Assembly (NCBI GenBank): GCA_944372505.1
Contig: CALVZK010000002.1
Coordinates: forward strand, 1 to 44,691
DNA length: 44,691 nt
Direction of reading: 5' to 3'
Origin: an uncultured Clostridia bacterium
Lineage (GTDB): Bacteria; Bacillota; Clostridia; Christensenellales; UBA1242
The notes under the pieces are model-generated. The model saw nothing but the letters and a program-made list of their open reading frames with translations. It did no database searches and was not told the DNA's origin. The position numbers and the translations under genes are program-made. Within the stretch, counting starts at the first letter, position 1. Each line of letters starts with the position of its first letter. Below, piece by piece: positions 15,566-24,726 of the stretch.

Positions 15566-16291
15566 ATGTTGTTTGAATATAATGGAAGCAAAATATATTA
15601 TAAATTTTATCATGGGAAGTCGTCCGTGCCAATTATATTATTACATGGATGGGGGTGTGATTCTAAAATTTTTAAGAATTTAATAGAGGCTTTCCCAGAT
15701 AAAAGTTTTTTAGTTGTTGATTTACCGCCTTTTGGGAAAAGCGAAAAAAATATTGTTGATTGGAGCATATTTACATATGTTGGAATGCTCATGAGTTTAT
15801 GTGAACATTTAAATATAAAAAAATGTATTTTATGTGCACATTCTTTTGGTGGCAGAATTTCTTTAATTTTGTCTGCTATTGATTGTTCACTTGTTCAATC
15901 ATGCATATTAATTAGTAGTGCTGGATTAAAACCCAAAAGAACTTTTTCTTATCATCTAAAAGTCATAAAATTTAAGTTTTATAAATTTTTAGGACTTAAC
16001 ACAACTGGTTTGGGTTCAGCGGATTATTTAGCATTATCCCCTAAAATGAAAAAGATATTTATAAATATAATTAATACTCACTTAGATGATTATAGTAAAA
16101 AAATTAATATACCTTGTTTAATTATTTGGGGTGAAAATGATAGTGAAACCCCTATTTATATGGCAAGGCGATTAAATAAAAATATTAAAAATTCGAAACT
16201 AGTAGTTGTAAAAAATTCTGGTCATTTTGTGTTTTTAGATAAACCTTTTGAAGTTTACAGCGAAATTCAAAGATTTTTGGAGGATAAATAA
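15566..16291 (+). CDS. Alpha/beta-hydrolase fold protein
   Basis: The 241-aa protein has the hydrolase pattern: oxyanion motif HGWG (27-30), nucleophile elbow AHSFGG with Ser93, an acid in GENDSE (~192) and the His of NSGHFVF (~219). The substrate is unknown. The stop codon overlaps the start of murF by one base (TAATG), so the two genes are translationally coupled. A similar hydrolase-murF pairing suggests a link to cell-wall metabolism, but this is inference. No Shine-Dalgarno sequence is obvious before its ATG. The 250 bp between spoVG and this gene hold AT-rich DNA and the spoVG inverted repeat only. Confidence 0.85.
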   Translation: MLFEYNGSKIYYKFYHGKSSVPIILLHGWGCDSKIFKNLIEAFPDKSFLVVDLPPFGKSEKNIVDWSIFTYVGMLMSLCEHLNIKKCILCAHSFGGRISLILSAIDCSLVQSCILISSAGLKPKRTFSYHLKVIKFKFYKFLGLNTTGLGSADYLALSPKMKKIFINIINTHLDDYSKKINIPCLIIWGENDSETPIYMARRLNKNIKNSKLVVVKNSGHFVFLDKPFEVYSEIQRFLEDK

Positions 16292-17709
16292 TGCTTTATT
16301 TGAACATATGTATATGTGAAATTATATTCTTATTTTGGAGTTATTATTTTGTCAAGACATATCAACTTGATGGTTACAACATAAAAGCTTTTCTTAACCA
16401 TGCTGTTGAATTCAAGCTTTCTTTTGGTAATAAAAATAAACTTATTTTTACCAAAAGGATGATAAGATTTATTTTTACCCTTTTTGTTTTTTCCACTGCA
16501 ATTTTTACGCTAATTTTATTATTTTCCCATAATCCTTTAATTAAAGCTTTAGATTGCATTGTTGTTTATGTTTTTGCGTCTATTTTAATTTCGATTTGCC
16601 ATTATATCAATTTGCCTATTGAGATTATTATAAAAAAATTTTATATTTCTAAAGCAAGAAAAAAACTTGTCAGATTAAACCCTATAAAAATAGGAATCAC
16701 TGGTAGCTTTGGTAAAACTTCGACCAAAAATATTTTATGTTCTATTTTAGAAAAAGAATATAAGGTATTAACAACACCTAAAAATTATAATACATTAATG
16801 GGGATAACAAAAACTATCTTAAAAGACCTCGACGATCATGATATTTTTATTGCGGAAATGGGAGCTAAACATAAAGGAGATATTGAGGTTCTAACTAAAT
16901 TTGTTAAACCAAAGTATGGAATTATAACTTCGATAGGAGCTATGCATTTAGATACTTTTAAAAATTTGAAAAACATTGAAGAAACCAAAAATGAATTGCC
17001 ACTAAATTTAGATAAAGATGGTGTTATGATATTCAATGGAAATAGCATAATAAGTAAAAAACTTTATGATAAATTTTTAGGGAATAAATTTTTAACTGGT
17101 ATTAAAGGGAGTTTTGCGTATGCCGAAAATATTAATGTTAGTGCTAATGGCTCAAGTTTTGATCTTATAATAGACAACAAAATTCTAAAAGCAAAAACTA
17201 AACTTTTAGGTAAATTTAATATTGATAATATAGTAACAGCTTCTGCACTTGCTTATATTTTAGGAATTTCTTTAAAGGATATTGAAGATGCAATATTAAA
17301 ACTCTCAACTACTCCACATAGACTTGAAATTATAAAAAATAACTATTGTACTATTTTAGATGATGCTTATAACAGTAATGAAATTGGATTTACTCAGGCT
17401 CTTGAGGTACTGGATAAGTTCAATGGTATTAAAATTGTCGTTACACCAGGATTAGTAGAAATGGGATCTAAACAAAGCGAAGTAAATTTCTTATTAGGTG
17501 GAAAAATTGCTGATGTTGCGGATTATATAATCATTATGAATGAAGTTAATAAAAATTATTTGTTGTCTGGAGCCATTTCTCATAATTTTCCTAGAGATAA
17601 AATTTATTTTGCTAACAATAGGAAAAAACAAAAAGAAATTTTAGAAAAATTAATAATGCAAGGCTGTGTCATTCTTTTTGAAAATGATTTGCCTGATAAT
17701 TTTATGTAA
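16291..17709 (+). CDS. murF: MurF-type Mur ligase with N-terminal membrane segments
   Basis: The 472-aa protein has the Mur ligase ATP-binding motif GITGSFGKTST (~134-144), the central-domain motif HLDTFKNLKNIEETKNEL (~215-232) and the C-terminal DDAYNSNE box typical of MurF. MurF adds D-Ala-D-Ala to UDP-MurNAc-tripeptide. Unusually, the usual N-terminal substrate domain is replaced by hydrophobic segments (~1-22, 58-78, 86-108), so the enzyme is probably membrane-bound. Ddl, which makes its D-Ala-D-Ala substrate, follows immediately, supporting the assignment. A specialised MurF-like ligase is the alternative. The start overlaps the hydrolase gene by one base. Confidence 0.85.
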   Translation: MLYLNICICEIIFLFWSYYFVKTYQLDGYNIKAFLNHAVEFKLSFGNKNKLIFTKRMIRFIFTLFVFSTAIFTLILLFSHNPLIKALDCIVVYVFASILISICHYINLPIEIIIKKFYISKARKKLVRLNPIKIGITGSFGKTSTKNILCSILEKEYKVLTTPKNYNTLMGITKTILKDLDDHDIFIAEMGAKHKGDIEVLTKFVKPKYGIITSIGAMHLDTFKNLKNIEETKNELPLNLDKDGVMIFNGNSIISKKLYDKFLGNKFLTGIKGSFAYAENINVSANGSSFDLIIDNKILKAKTKLLGKFNIDNIVTASALAYILGISLKDIEDAILKLSTTPHRLEIIKNNYCTILDDAYNSNEIGFTQALEVLDKFNGIKIVVTPGLVEMGSKQSEVNFLLGGKIADVADYIIIMNEVNKNYLLSGAISHNFPRDKIYFANNRKKQKEILEKLIMQGCVILFENDLPDNFM

Positions 17710-17718
17710 GGAGGATTT

Positions 17719-18831
17719 ATGTTAAATATCGCAGTATTTTTTGGAGGAAAAAGCGTTGAACACGACATCTCTATCATAACCGCCATGCAAGTAATTAGAA
17801 GTTTAAAAAATTATAATGTTTTGCCTGTTTATATTTTGCCAGATGGTCGATTCTTAACTGGAAATAAACTTAAAAAAAGTCAAAGTTTTTTAAACTTTAA
17901 AATGAATGGTTGCAAATTTGTTACTTTTGACATGGGTAATCAAAATCTATTAGTTTTATCAAAAAATAAAATTAAAAATAAAATAAAGATTGATTGTGCC
18001 CTACTTTGTAATCATGGTCATGGTGGCGAAGATGGTTCTCTTCAAGGATTATTAGAACTTGCCAATATTCCATACTCCTCTAGTAATGTTTTGTCAAGTG
18101 CTTTAACAATGGATAAAGTTCTTACTAAAATCATGTTAAAACATGCGAAAATTAACACACCTGCATATTTGCATTTTGACAAATGTCAATATGAAACAAA
18201 TAAAATAGATATTTTACACAAGATTAAAACAAAAATAAAACTCCCCTGCATTGTAAAACCAGCAAGTTTAGGTAGTAGTGTAGGGGTGAACATATGTGAA
18301 GATGAAGCAAATATAGAAAATTTAATTGATCAAGCTTTTGCTTATGATAATAAAATTATTGTCGAAGAATTTATTACAAATGCTAGAGAATTTTGTTGCG
18401 CTGTACTTAAAATAGGTCAAAAATTGTTAACAAGTCGCGTTACAGAGATTGATAAAAAAGTCATATATTCTTTCAGTGATAAATATTTAACCAAAAAGGA
18501 ACCTGAAAAAAGAGAAATAAGTAAATCATTAAATGACAAAATCAAATCTTACAGCACTAAAACTTACAGTGCTTTGCTTTGTGATGGTATTGTTAGGATT
18601 GATTTTCTTTACAATGAAAAGAAAAACAAACTTTATGTTAACGAACTTAATAGTATCCCAGGTTCTCTATCTTGTAATATGTTTGAAACTAATTTTGATG
18701 ATTTATTATCAACTTTAATAAAAGAATCTATATTTAAAAAAGAAAGTCAAAATGATATTGTATATAAATTTAATAGCGATGCAATAAAAAAATTTATTGA
18801 TATGGAGTCACATTTTAAATATAAAAGATAG
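17719..18831 (+). CDS. ddl: D-alanine--D-alanine ligase
   Basis: The 370-aa ATP-grasp enzyme has the family start (NIAVFFGGKSVEHDISI), the HGHGGEDGSLQG segment, the ATP loop PASLGSSVGV and the metal/substrate motif YVNELNSIPGS near the C-terminus. It joins two D-alanines for the peptidoglycan stem. The ribosome-binding site aaggagg precedes ATG, 9 bp after murF. The residues that separate D-Ala-D-Ala from D-Ala-D-Lac ligases were not resolved here. It forms an operon with murF and probably murE. Confidence 0.95.
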   Translation: MLNIAVFFGGKSVEHDISIITAMQVIRSLKNYNVLPVYILPDGRFLTGNKLKKSQSFLNFKMNGCKFVTFDMGNQNLLVLSKNKIKNKIKIDCALLCNHGHGGEDGSLQGLLELANIPYSSSNVLSSALTMDKVLTKIMLKHAKINTPAYLHFDKCQYETNKIDILHKIKTKIKLPCIVKPASLGSSVGVNICEDEANIENLIDQAFAYDNKIIVEEFITNAREFCCAVLKIGQKLLTSRVTEIDKKVIYSFSDKYLTKKEPEKREISKSLNDKIKSYSTKTYSALLCDGIVRIDFLYNEKKNKLYVNELNSIPGSLSCNMFETNFDDLLSTLIKESIFKKESQNDIVYKFNSDAIKKFIDMESHFKYKR

Positions 18832-18878
18832 TATGTTATTGACTTTTCTGATATTGTTAAAATTTAAAAGGAGCCAAA

Positions 18879-20327
18879 ATGCGACTAGGGAATTTGTTAA
18901 AAGATGTAAATATTCTTGCATCTAATGTGGATTTAAATATAGAAATAAATGATATCAAAATTAATGACAAAGACATTAAGAGGGGAGATATCTTTGTCGC
19001 ATTGAATGGGGTTACACAAAATGGTAATAATTTTATAGACAGTGCTTTTGAGAAAGGTGCCAGTATTGTCATAAGTGATGAAAAAGAAGGTAGTAATATT
19101 ATCAATGTTGATAATGCAAGAAAAGCATATGCTTTAATTTGTAAAAATTTTTTTAACAGATGCTGTGAAAAACTAAAAATTATTGCAATTACAGGGACTA
19201 ATGGGAAAACGACCATTGCTAATATAACTGGTGAAATATTAAACTATTGTGATATAAAAACAGGGGTAATAGGAACGCTAGGAGCAAAAATTGAAGATGA
19301 AATAATTGATACTCATTTAACTACTCCTGATCCTTATTTATTACATTCTATTTTTAAAACAATGAAAGAAAAAGGTTGTGAATATGTTGTTATGGAGGCT
19401 TCAGCACATGCGCTATTTTTAAATAAACTTGAAGGAATTAATTTTGAAATAGGAGTTCTTACTAATATAACTCAAGACCATTTGGATTATTTTAAAACAA
19501 TGAAAAATTATGCCGATGCTAAATTTGAATTGTTTAATAAAAAAATGTGCAAAACTGCCCTTATTTGCACTGACGATAAATATGGGAAAGATTTTTTTGT
19601 TAACTGCAAAATTCCTGTTTTTAATTATGGAATTAAAGGAAATAGTTTTTATTCTGCAAAAAATATAAGAGAATCTTTAAACGGAAGCGAATTTGACTGT
19701 AAATTTTCTAATAATGTTTATCATATTAGTACAAATTTAGCAGGACATTATAATATAAATAACACTTTAGCAGTTTTAGGAATATGTGATATTTTAAATT
19801 TACCTTTTGATAAAGTTAAAGAGGGATTGACCTATATTAATCCAGTTGAAGGAAGATTTAATATTATTAATTTGAATGATTGTAATGTCGTTATTGATTA
19901 CGCCCATACTCCAGATGGTCTAGATAATGTATTGAAAACAGCCAAACAATTAAGCGGGGATAAAAAAGTCGTTGTAATTTTTGGTTGTGGGGGTAATAGA
20001 GATAGGCAAAAAAGACCTTTGATGGGGAAAATTGCCTCGCAAATTGCTGATGTTGTAATATTAACTAGTGATAATCCAAGATATGAACAGCCTATGTCAA
20101 TTATTGAAGACATTAAAAAAGGAATAGAAGGGAAATGTTTTGTTATAGAGAATAGAAAAGATGCTATTAAATTTGCCTTATCAAATTTTCATAATGGAGA
20201 AACAATAGTGATTGCTGGCAAAGGTGCTGAAAAATATCAAGAAATTAATGGTACAAAGTTTGCATATAACGATTTTGATGAAGTTTATCAATTTTGCAGA
20301 TATAATTTAAACAACAATAAGTTTTAA
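18879..20327 (+). CDS. murE: UDP-MurNAc-tripeptide synthetase MurE (meso-DAP type)
   Basis: The 482-aa Mur ligase has the ATP motif AITGTNGKTT (~104-113), TTPDPYLLH, the carbamylated-lysine region and IDYAHTPDGL. Residues 398-401 are DNPR, the motif of enzymes that add meso-diaminopimelate rather than L-lysine. The cell wall is therefore predicted to be of the meso-DAP type. The ribosome-binding site aaaggag precedes ATG. It lies 47 bp after ddl and is followed by a terminator, so it ends this operon. Confidence 0.96.
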   Translation: MRLGNLLKDVNILASNVDLNIEINDIKINDKDIKRGDIFVALNGVTQNGNNFIDSAFEKGASIVISDEKEGSNIINVDNARKAYALICKNFFNRCCEKLKIIAITGTNGKTTIANITGEILNYCDIKTGVIGTLGAKIEDEIIDTHLTTPDPYLLHSIFKTMKEKGCEYVVMEASAHALFLNKLEGINFEIGVLTNITQDHLDYFKTMKNYADAKFELFNKKMCKTALICTDDKYGKDFFVNCKIPVFNYGIKGNSFYSAKNIRESLNGSEFDCKFSNNVYHISTNLAGHYNINNTLAVLGICDILNLPFDKVKEGLTYINPVEGRFNIINLNDCNVVIDYAHTPDGLDNVLKTAKQLSGDKKVVVIFGCGGNRDRQKRPLMGKIASQIADVVILTSDNPRYEQPMSIIEDIKKGIEGKCFVIENRKDAIKFALSNFHNGETIVIAGKGAEKYQEINGTKFAYNDFDEVYQFCRYNLNNNKF

Positions 20328-20330
20328 TAG

Positions 20331-20356
20331 AAATCCCTTTAAGGGATTTTTTTGTA
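20331..20356 (+). terminator. Terminator after murE
   Basis: AAATCCC (20331-20337) pairs with GGGATTT (20343-20349), followed by a T-run. Confidence 0.88.
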
Positions 20357-20431
20357 TATTTTTATCAATTTAGAATATATATTTTAAATTTTAATATCAT
20401 AATTATGAGATATTTTATTTAAGGAGCAAAT

Positions 20432-21391
20432 ATGCTTAACTTCTTTTTGAGTGGACTTACTGGGTTAATACTCGCTATTATTTTAGGTGTCCCGATTTTA
20501 AAACTTTGTAAAAAATTTCATTTGTCACAAACAATTTTACATTATGTGGACAAGCATGCAGGTAAAGCCGGAACTCCTACAATGGGTGGATTTATTTTTA
20601 TTGTTGCAGGAATAATTTCAGTTTTAATTTTTGTTAGATCTGATTTTTATCTGCCGATTCTTATTCTTTTAACTATGTTAGCTTATGGACTTTTAGGGTT
20701 TTTAGATGATTTTATTAAGATTAAATTTCACAAAAACGAAGGATTAAAACCTTATCAAAAAATTATTGGACAAGTTTCGCTTGCTTTAATAATTGCACTT
20801 TTTGTTTATTTTAAAATAGGGGGGCAGTTAGATTTTTTTGGATTAAAAATAAATCTTGGTCTATTCATTATTCCATTTATTGTTGTTTTTTATGTTGCAG
20901 TTACAAATGCGGTTAACCTATTAGATGGGCTTGATGGACTTGCTAGTTCGGTAAGTACAACTTATTTATTATTTTTCGGAGTTATATTATCTATTCTAAA
21001 TTTTAATAATTTAGCTATTATTTCATTCGCTTTTGTAGGTGCATTAATAGGATTTTTAGTTTTCAATGGTTTTCCTGCTAAAATTTTTATGGGCGACACT
21101 GGTTCGTTGGCTTTGGGCGGTTTAATAGCATCAATTGCTGTTATGTCGGGTTTAGAACTAATCCTTCCTTTAATTGGTATTTTATATGTACTTACTGCTT
21201 TATCAGATATTATTCAAGTTGGTTATTATAAAAAAACTCATAGGCGCATTTTCAAAATGGCTCCTCTTCATCATCATTTTGAACAAAGTGGTGTGCATGA
21301 AAATAGAATTGTGACAGTATATATAATAATAACGCTAATTTGTGGGCTTGCGTGTTTAATAGGTTATATGGCTGTTGCAGGAGTAATATGA
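20432..21391 (+). CDS. mraY: Phospho-MurNAc-pentapeptide transferase MraY
   Basis: The 319-aa integral membrane enzyme transfers phospho-MurNAc-pentapeptide to undecaprenyl phosphate, giving lipid I. Family motifs seen: KAGTPTMGG (~46-54), the LGFLDDFIK aspartates, NAVNLLDGLDGLA, FMGDTGSLALGG and the MAPLHHHFE histidines. About ten membrane helices. The ribosome-binding site aaggag precedes ATG. Its stop overlaps murD (ATGA). With murE ending in a terminator, mraY starts a new transcription unit. Confidence 0.97.
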   Translation: MLNFFLSGLTGLILAIILGVPILKLCKKFHLSQTILHYVDKHAGKAGTPTMGGFIFIVAGIISVLIFVRSDFYLPILILLTMLAYGLLGFLDDFIKIKFHKNEGLKPYQKIIGQVSLALIIALFVYFKIGGQLDFFGLKINLGLFIIPFIVVFYVAVTNAVNLLDGLDGLASSVSTTYLLFFGVILSILNFNNLAIISFAFVGALIGFLVFNGFPAKIFMGDTGSLALGGLIASIAVMSGLELILPLIGILYVLTALSDIIQVGYYKKTHRRIFKMAPLHHHFEQSGVHENRIVTVYIIITLICGLACLIGYMAVAGVI

Positions 21392-22698
21392 GGTTAAATG
21401 GTAAAAGAGTTTTAGTTTATGGAATGGGAATTAGTGGGCAAGCTGCCTGCAAACTATTGTTTGAACATGGTGCGATTGTTAGTATTTATGATGACGAAAA
21501 ACGTTTTTCTGGATATTTTAACTTTGAAAAAGAACCAATGAAAAGAAAATATAATTTGGTAGTAGTAAGTCCTGGAGTAAAGGTACTTGGCAATAATTTA
21601 ATTTCTCATTTTGTTATTGAAAAAACTCCAATAATTAGCGAATTAGATTTAGGATTTTTGTTCTTCGATGGAAAAATAATTGGAATTACAGGTACTAATG
21701 GGAAAACTACTGTTACCTCTCTTTGTGGTGAGATCTTTAAAAAATCAGGTAAAGAAACTTTTGTTTGTGGGAATATTGGATTACCTTTATCTAATGTTGC
21801 TTTATCTAATACAAAAAATTCTTTTGCAATATGTGAAGTAAGCAACTTTCAACTTGAATTAAGTAAATATTTTTATTGCGATCTTTGCTGTATTACAAAC
21901 ATCGCTCCTGACCATTTAGATAGACATGGTAGTTTAGAAGAATATATTAGAGTAAAAAGAAAAATCGTTTCTAAAAAGAAAAAACAAAAAGTGATATTAA
22001 ATTTAGACGATGAAACTGTTAGAACTTTTTGTCAAGATAAAAAAGTCTTATATTTTTCTAAAAAACTTCTTAATAAAGGAGTTTTTGTTAAAAATAATGC
22101 TATATTTTATAATAAAATTAAAATTATTTCTTTAAATGATATTCCACTTTTTGGTGAGAAAAATTTAGAAAATGTTCTTGCGGCTGTAGCTATTGCCTGC
22201 AAATACAAAATTAAGGCAAACGTTATAAAGAAAGCAATATTAGAATTTAAAGCGCCTCATCATAGAATTGAATGGCTGGGGAAATTCAATGGTGCGGATA
22301 TTTTTGATGATTCCAAGGCAACAAATATTTCTGCAGCACTTGCCTCTATAAATTCTTTGGGAGAAAGAGGGCTTGTTGTTTTATTTGGTGGTCTTAATAA
22401 AGACTGTCAGTTTGACGAGTTATTTAACAAAGGAATTGATTACGAAAAAATAATATGTTTTGGTCAAGCTGCTGAAGAAATTTCAGATTGTGCAAAGAAA
22501 TACGGCTATTCAACTTTTAATTTCCCATCTTTAAAAGAAGCCACTTCATTTGTTAGAAAAGACGCAAAAGAAGGACAAAAAATATTGTTGGCACCAGCAT
22601 GTGCAAGTTTTGATGAATTTGCCTCTTATGCAGTAAGAGGAGAGGTTTTTAAGGAGATAATTTTTGGTAGTTACGAAAAAATCGAAATGTCAAACTGA
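21388..22698 (+). CDS. murD: UDP-N-acetylmuramoylalanine--D-glutamate ligase MurD
   Basis: The 436-aa Mur ligase starts at ATG 21388, overlapping mraY by 4 bases, with caggag upstream. It has an N-terminal nucleotide-binding domain (KRVLVYGMGISG), the ATP motif GITGTNGKTTVT (~98-109), the DHLDRHGSLEEY box, HHRIEWLG and DDSKATN. It adds D-glutamate to UDP-MurNAc-L-Ala. ftsW begins inside its 3' end. Confidence 0.96.
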   Translation: MRLNGKRVLVYGMGISGQAACKLLFEHGAIVSIYDDEKRFSGYFNFEKEPMKRKYNLVVVSPGVKVLGNNLISHFVIEKTPIISELDLGFLFFDGKIIGITGTNGKTTVTSLCGEIFKKSGKETFVCGNIGLPLSNVALSNTKNSFAICEVSNFQLELSKYFYCDLCCITNIAPDHLDRHGSLEEYIRVKRKIVSKKKKQKVILNLDDETVRTFCQDKKVLYFSKKLLNKGVFVKNNAIFYNKIKIISLNDIPLFGEKNLENVLAAVAIACKYKIKANVIKKAILEFKAPHHRIEWLGKFNGADIFDDSKATNISAALASINSLGERGLVVLFGGLNKDCQFDELFNKGIDYEKIICFGQAAEEISDCAKKYGYSTFNFPSLKEATSFVRKDAKEGQKILLAPACASFDEFASYAVRGEVFKEIIFGSYEKIEMSN

Positions 22699-23773
22699 CA
22701 TTATTATTATCATTTGTTTAGTTTTAGCACTAGTATCTTTTGGTTGTCTTATGGTTTATAGTGCTAGTTTTTATAGTGCTCAGTATCATTATGGTAATCA
22801 GTATTTTTTTCTTTTTAAACAAATTCTAGGCGTTGTGATGGGCATTTTTGCTATGATTTTTTTTATGTTTTTTGATTATCACTATTTGAAAAAACTAAAG
22901 TGGTGGATAATGCTAGCAACATTTGTTTTACTTATTCTTGTCTTTATTCCGGGGCTTGGAGTTGAAAGTTATGGAGCGAAAAGATGGGTGTCCATTTTGG
23001 GATTTTCAATTCAACCTTCGGAAATTGCTAAATTTGCTCTTGTCATTTTCATTGCTTCGTACATGTCTGATAATTATGATAAAGTAAAAACCTTTAAAGG
23101 ATTATTGCCAGTATTGTTTATTGGAGGTCTTACTTGTCTTTTAATTATGCTTGAGCCTTCCATGAGCGTTACAATGTGTATTGCTTTTGTAACTTTATTT
23201 ATGTTAATAATTGGGGGTATGAGTAAAAAACATACTTTGCTTTTTTCTATACCCGCATCAGCATTAGTCCCGGTCCTGATTATTCTCGAGCCGTATAGAT
23301 TAAAACGCTTATTAGCATTCATCGATCCTTGGGCTTCTCCACAAGGTGAAGGGTTTCAATTAATCCAATCTCTTTATTCGTTAGGAGATGGTGGTTGGTT
23401 TGGTGTAGGATTGTTTAATTCAAGACAAAAATTTTTGTTTTTACCTTTTGCAGAATCGGATTTTATATTATCTATCATAGGTGAGGAAATTGGATTTATT
23501 GGATTGCTATTATTAATGAGTGTTTTTCTATTTTTAATTGTCAAACTTATTAAAATTTCTTTAAGTGCAACTGATAGATTTGGGGCTATGCTTGTAGCAG
23601 GAATAGCTTTTATTATTGGAGTTCAAACACTTCTAAATATTGCTGTGGTTACAGGTTCAATTCCGCCAACGGGGTTGCCACTTCCTTTCATTTCAAGTGG
23701 TGGAACATCTGTGATGATGTTTATGGCAGGGATTGGCATTTGCCTAAATGTTTTAAAGCAAAGTAGAAATTGA
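22664..23773 (+). CDS. ftsW: SEDS-family glycosyltransferase FtsW (or SpoVE)
   Basis: The 369-aa polytopic protein has SEDS motifs: the SYGAKRW region, IQPSEIAKFALV and the C-terminal PPTGLPLPFISSGGTS. It polymerises lipid II at the septum with a partner penicillin-binding protein. At this place in Bacillus the paralogue is spoVE, so a sporulation role is possible. The start is TTG 22664, fixed by aaggag 8 nt upstream and by the family's N-terminus; it overlaps murD by 35 bp. Two decayed copies of its 3' end lie downstream (24418-24555, 25671-25840). murG, usually next, is absent here. Confidence 0.95.
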   Translation: MVVTKKSKCQTDIIIIICLVLALVSFGCLMVYSASFYSAQYHYGNQYFFLFKQILGVVMGIFAMIFFMFFDYHYLKKLKWWIMLATFVLLILVFIPGLGVESYGAKRWVSILGFSIQPSEIAKFALVIFIASYMSDNYDKVKTFKGLLPVLFIGGLTCLLIMLEPSMSVTMCIAFVTLFMLIIGGMSKKHTLLFSIPASALVPVLIILEPYRLKRLLAFIDPWASPQGEGFQLIQSLYSLGDGGWFGVGLFNSRQKFLFLPFAESDFILSIIGEEIGFIGLLLLMSVFLFLIVKLIKISLSATDRFGAMLVAGIAFIIGVQTLLNIAVVTGSIPPTGLPLPFISSGGTSVMMFMAGIGICLNVLKQSRN

Positions 23774-23789
23774 TAAAATTTGAGTAAAG

Positions 23790-23818
23790 TTGATTTTTAA
23801 TTTTCATTTTGATATACT
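23790..23818 (+). promoter_or_regulatory. Promoter of the RBBP9-like hydrolase gene
   Basis: TTGATT (23790-23795), 17-bp spacer, TATACT (23813-23818). The ribosome-binding site aaaggag follows. Confidence 0.7.
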
Positions 23819-23839
23819 GTGACCACAAAGGAGAAAATA

Positions 23840-24397
23840 ATGAAAAATTATTTTATAGTTCACGCACTTGATAATGTTGGTAATGACTATTGGTATCCAT
23901 GGTTAAAAAAACAAATAGAAGAAAAAGGATCTGTTTGTTACCTTCCAACTATGCCAAAAATAGAAAATACAAGTTATTCTTCATGGGCTGAAGAGTTTGA
24001 TAAAATTGCTAAAAATTTAAACAAAGACAGCATTGTAATAGGTCATTCAACAGGGAGCATTTTTCTTGCACATTATATTATTGAACATAAAATTTATATC
24101 GATAAATTTATAGGAGTAGTTTCTTTTAATGAGCCAAATAGTAATGGAGAACACGAAGATTGGGACGAAATAAACAAATCATTTTTTGTGAAAAATTTGG
24201 AAGATTTAAAGCAATATTGTAAAGAGCGTATTTGTTTTTATTCTCCATCTGACATATATGATTTCAATAAATTGAGTAGATTTGCTGAGATAGTCGATGC
24301 AAGAAAAATTATCATAAAAGATGCTGGTCATTTCACTGCAGCAACAGGATATGGTGAAAAATTTGAAGAAATATTGCCTTATATTTTCAGCAAATAA
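23840..24397 (+). CDS. RBBP9/YdeN-family serine hydrolase
   Basis: The 185-aa protein starts at ATG 23840 behind aaaggag; an in-frame ACG/ATG-poor extension upstream overlaps the promoter. It has the start FIVHALDNVGNDYWYPWL, the nucleophile elbow GHSTGS with Ser70, and a C-terminal catalytic His in DAGHFTAATGYGEKF. This matches small alpha/beta hydrolases of the RBBP9/YdeN group, whose substrates are mostly unknown. It has its own promoter and no link to cell-wall synthesis. It lies directly between the real ftsW and its first decayed copy, so it is probably an insertion into the cluster. Confidence 0.82.
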   Translation: MKNYFIVHALDNVGNDYWYPWLKKQIEEKGSVCYLPTMPKIENTSYSSWAEEFDKIAKNLNKDSIVIGHSTGSIFLAHYIIEHKIYIDKFIGVVSFNEPNSNGEHEDWDEINKSFFVKNLEDLKQYCKERICFYSPSDIYDFNKLSRFAEIVDARKIIIKDAGHFTAATGYGEKFEEILPYIFSK

Positions 24398-24417
24398 ACA
24401 TATTTAGTGAAATTAGT

Positions 24418-24555
24418 ACAATAACTGATGTTAAAGGGTTCAATTTCACTAACAGGACTTCCGCTTCCTTTCCTTTCAAGTGGAGAGATTTTGGTTATGG
24501 TTTTTATAGTTGAGCTCGAATTTGCTTGAATGTTTTTAGACAAAGCAAAATGACA
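24418..24555 (+). pseudogene. Decayed copy of the ftsW 3' end (remnant 1)
   Basis: The bases ttcaatttcactaacagg and cttcctttcctttcaagtgg match ftsW 23660-23703, and agacaaagcaaaatga matches its tail. Translated, SISLTGLPLPFLSSG aligns with SIPPTGLPLPFISSG of FtsW. The copy then loses the GGTSVMMFMAGIG part and stops. It shares a one-base insertion and several substitutions with remnant 2. No start signal or full gene is present. The rest of the 329-bp gap to 24727 is AT-rich and holds nothing else I recognise. Confidence 0.8.
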
Positions 24556-24726
24556 GTAAAAATATAAAAAATATATAATATAAAATAATAAATATTTTTT
24601 TTAATCAAAAAAAACTAATGTTTATCAAAAAGAGTTTGTATTATACAATAAAAAATGAAAGATAAAAATTGTTTTTAAATTGACAATTTTTTTGCTGTAT
24701 ATTAAACTGTTTTTGAGGTTAATATT

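Noticed and set aside
18839..18863. TTGACT ... TAAAAT before murE as a promoter
   Set aside because: The spacing is only 13 bp, too short for sigma-A.
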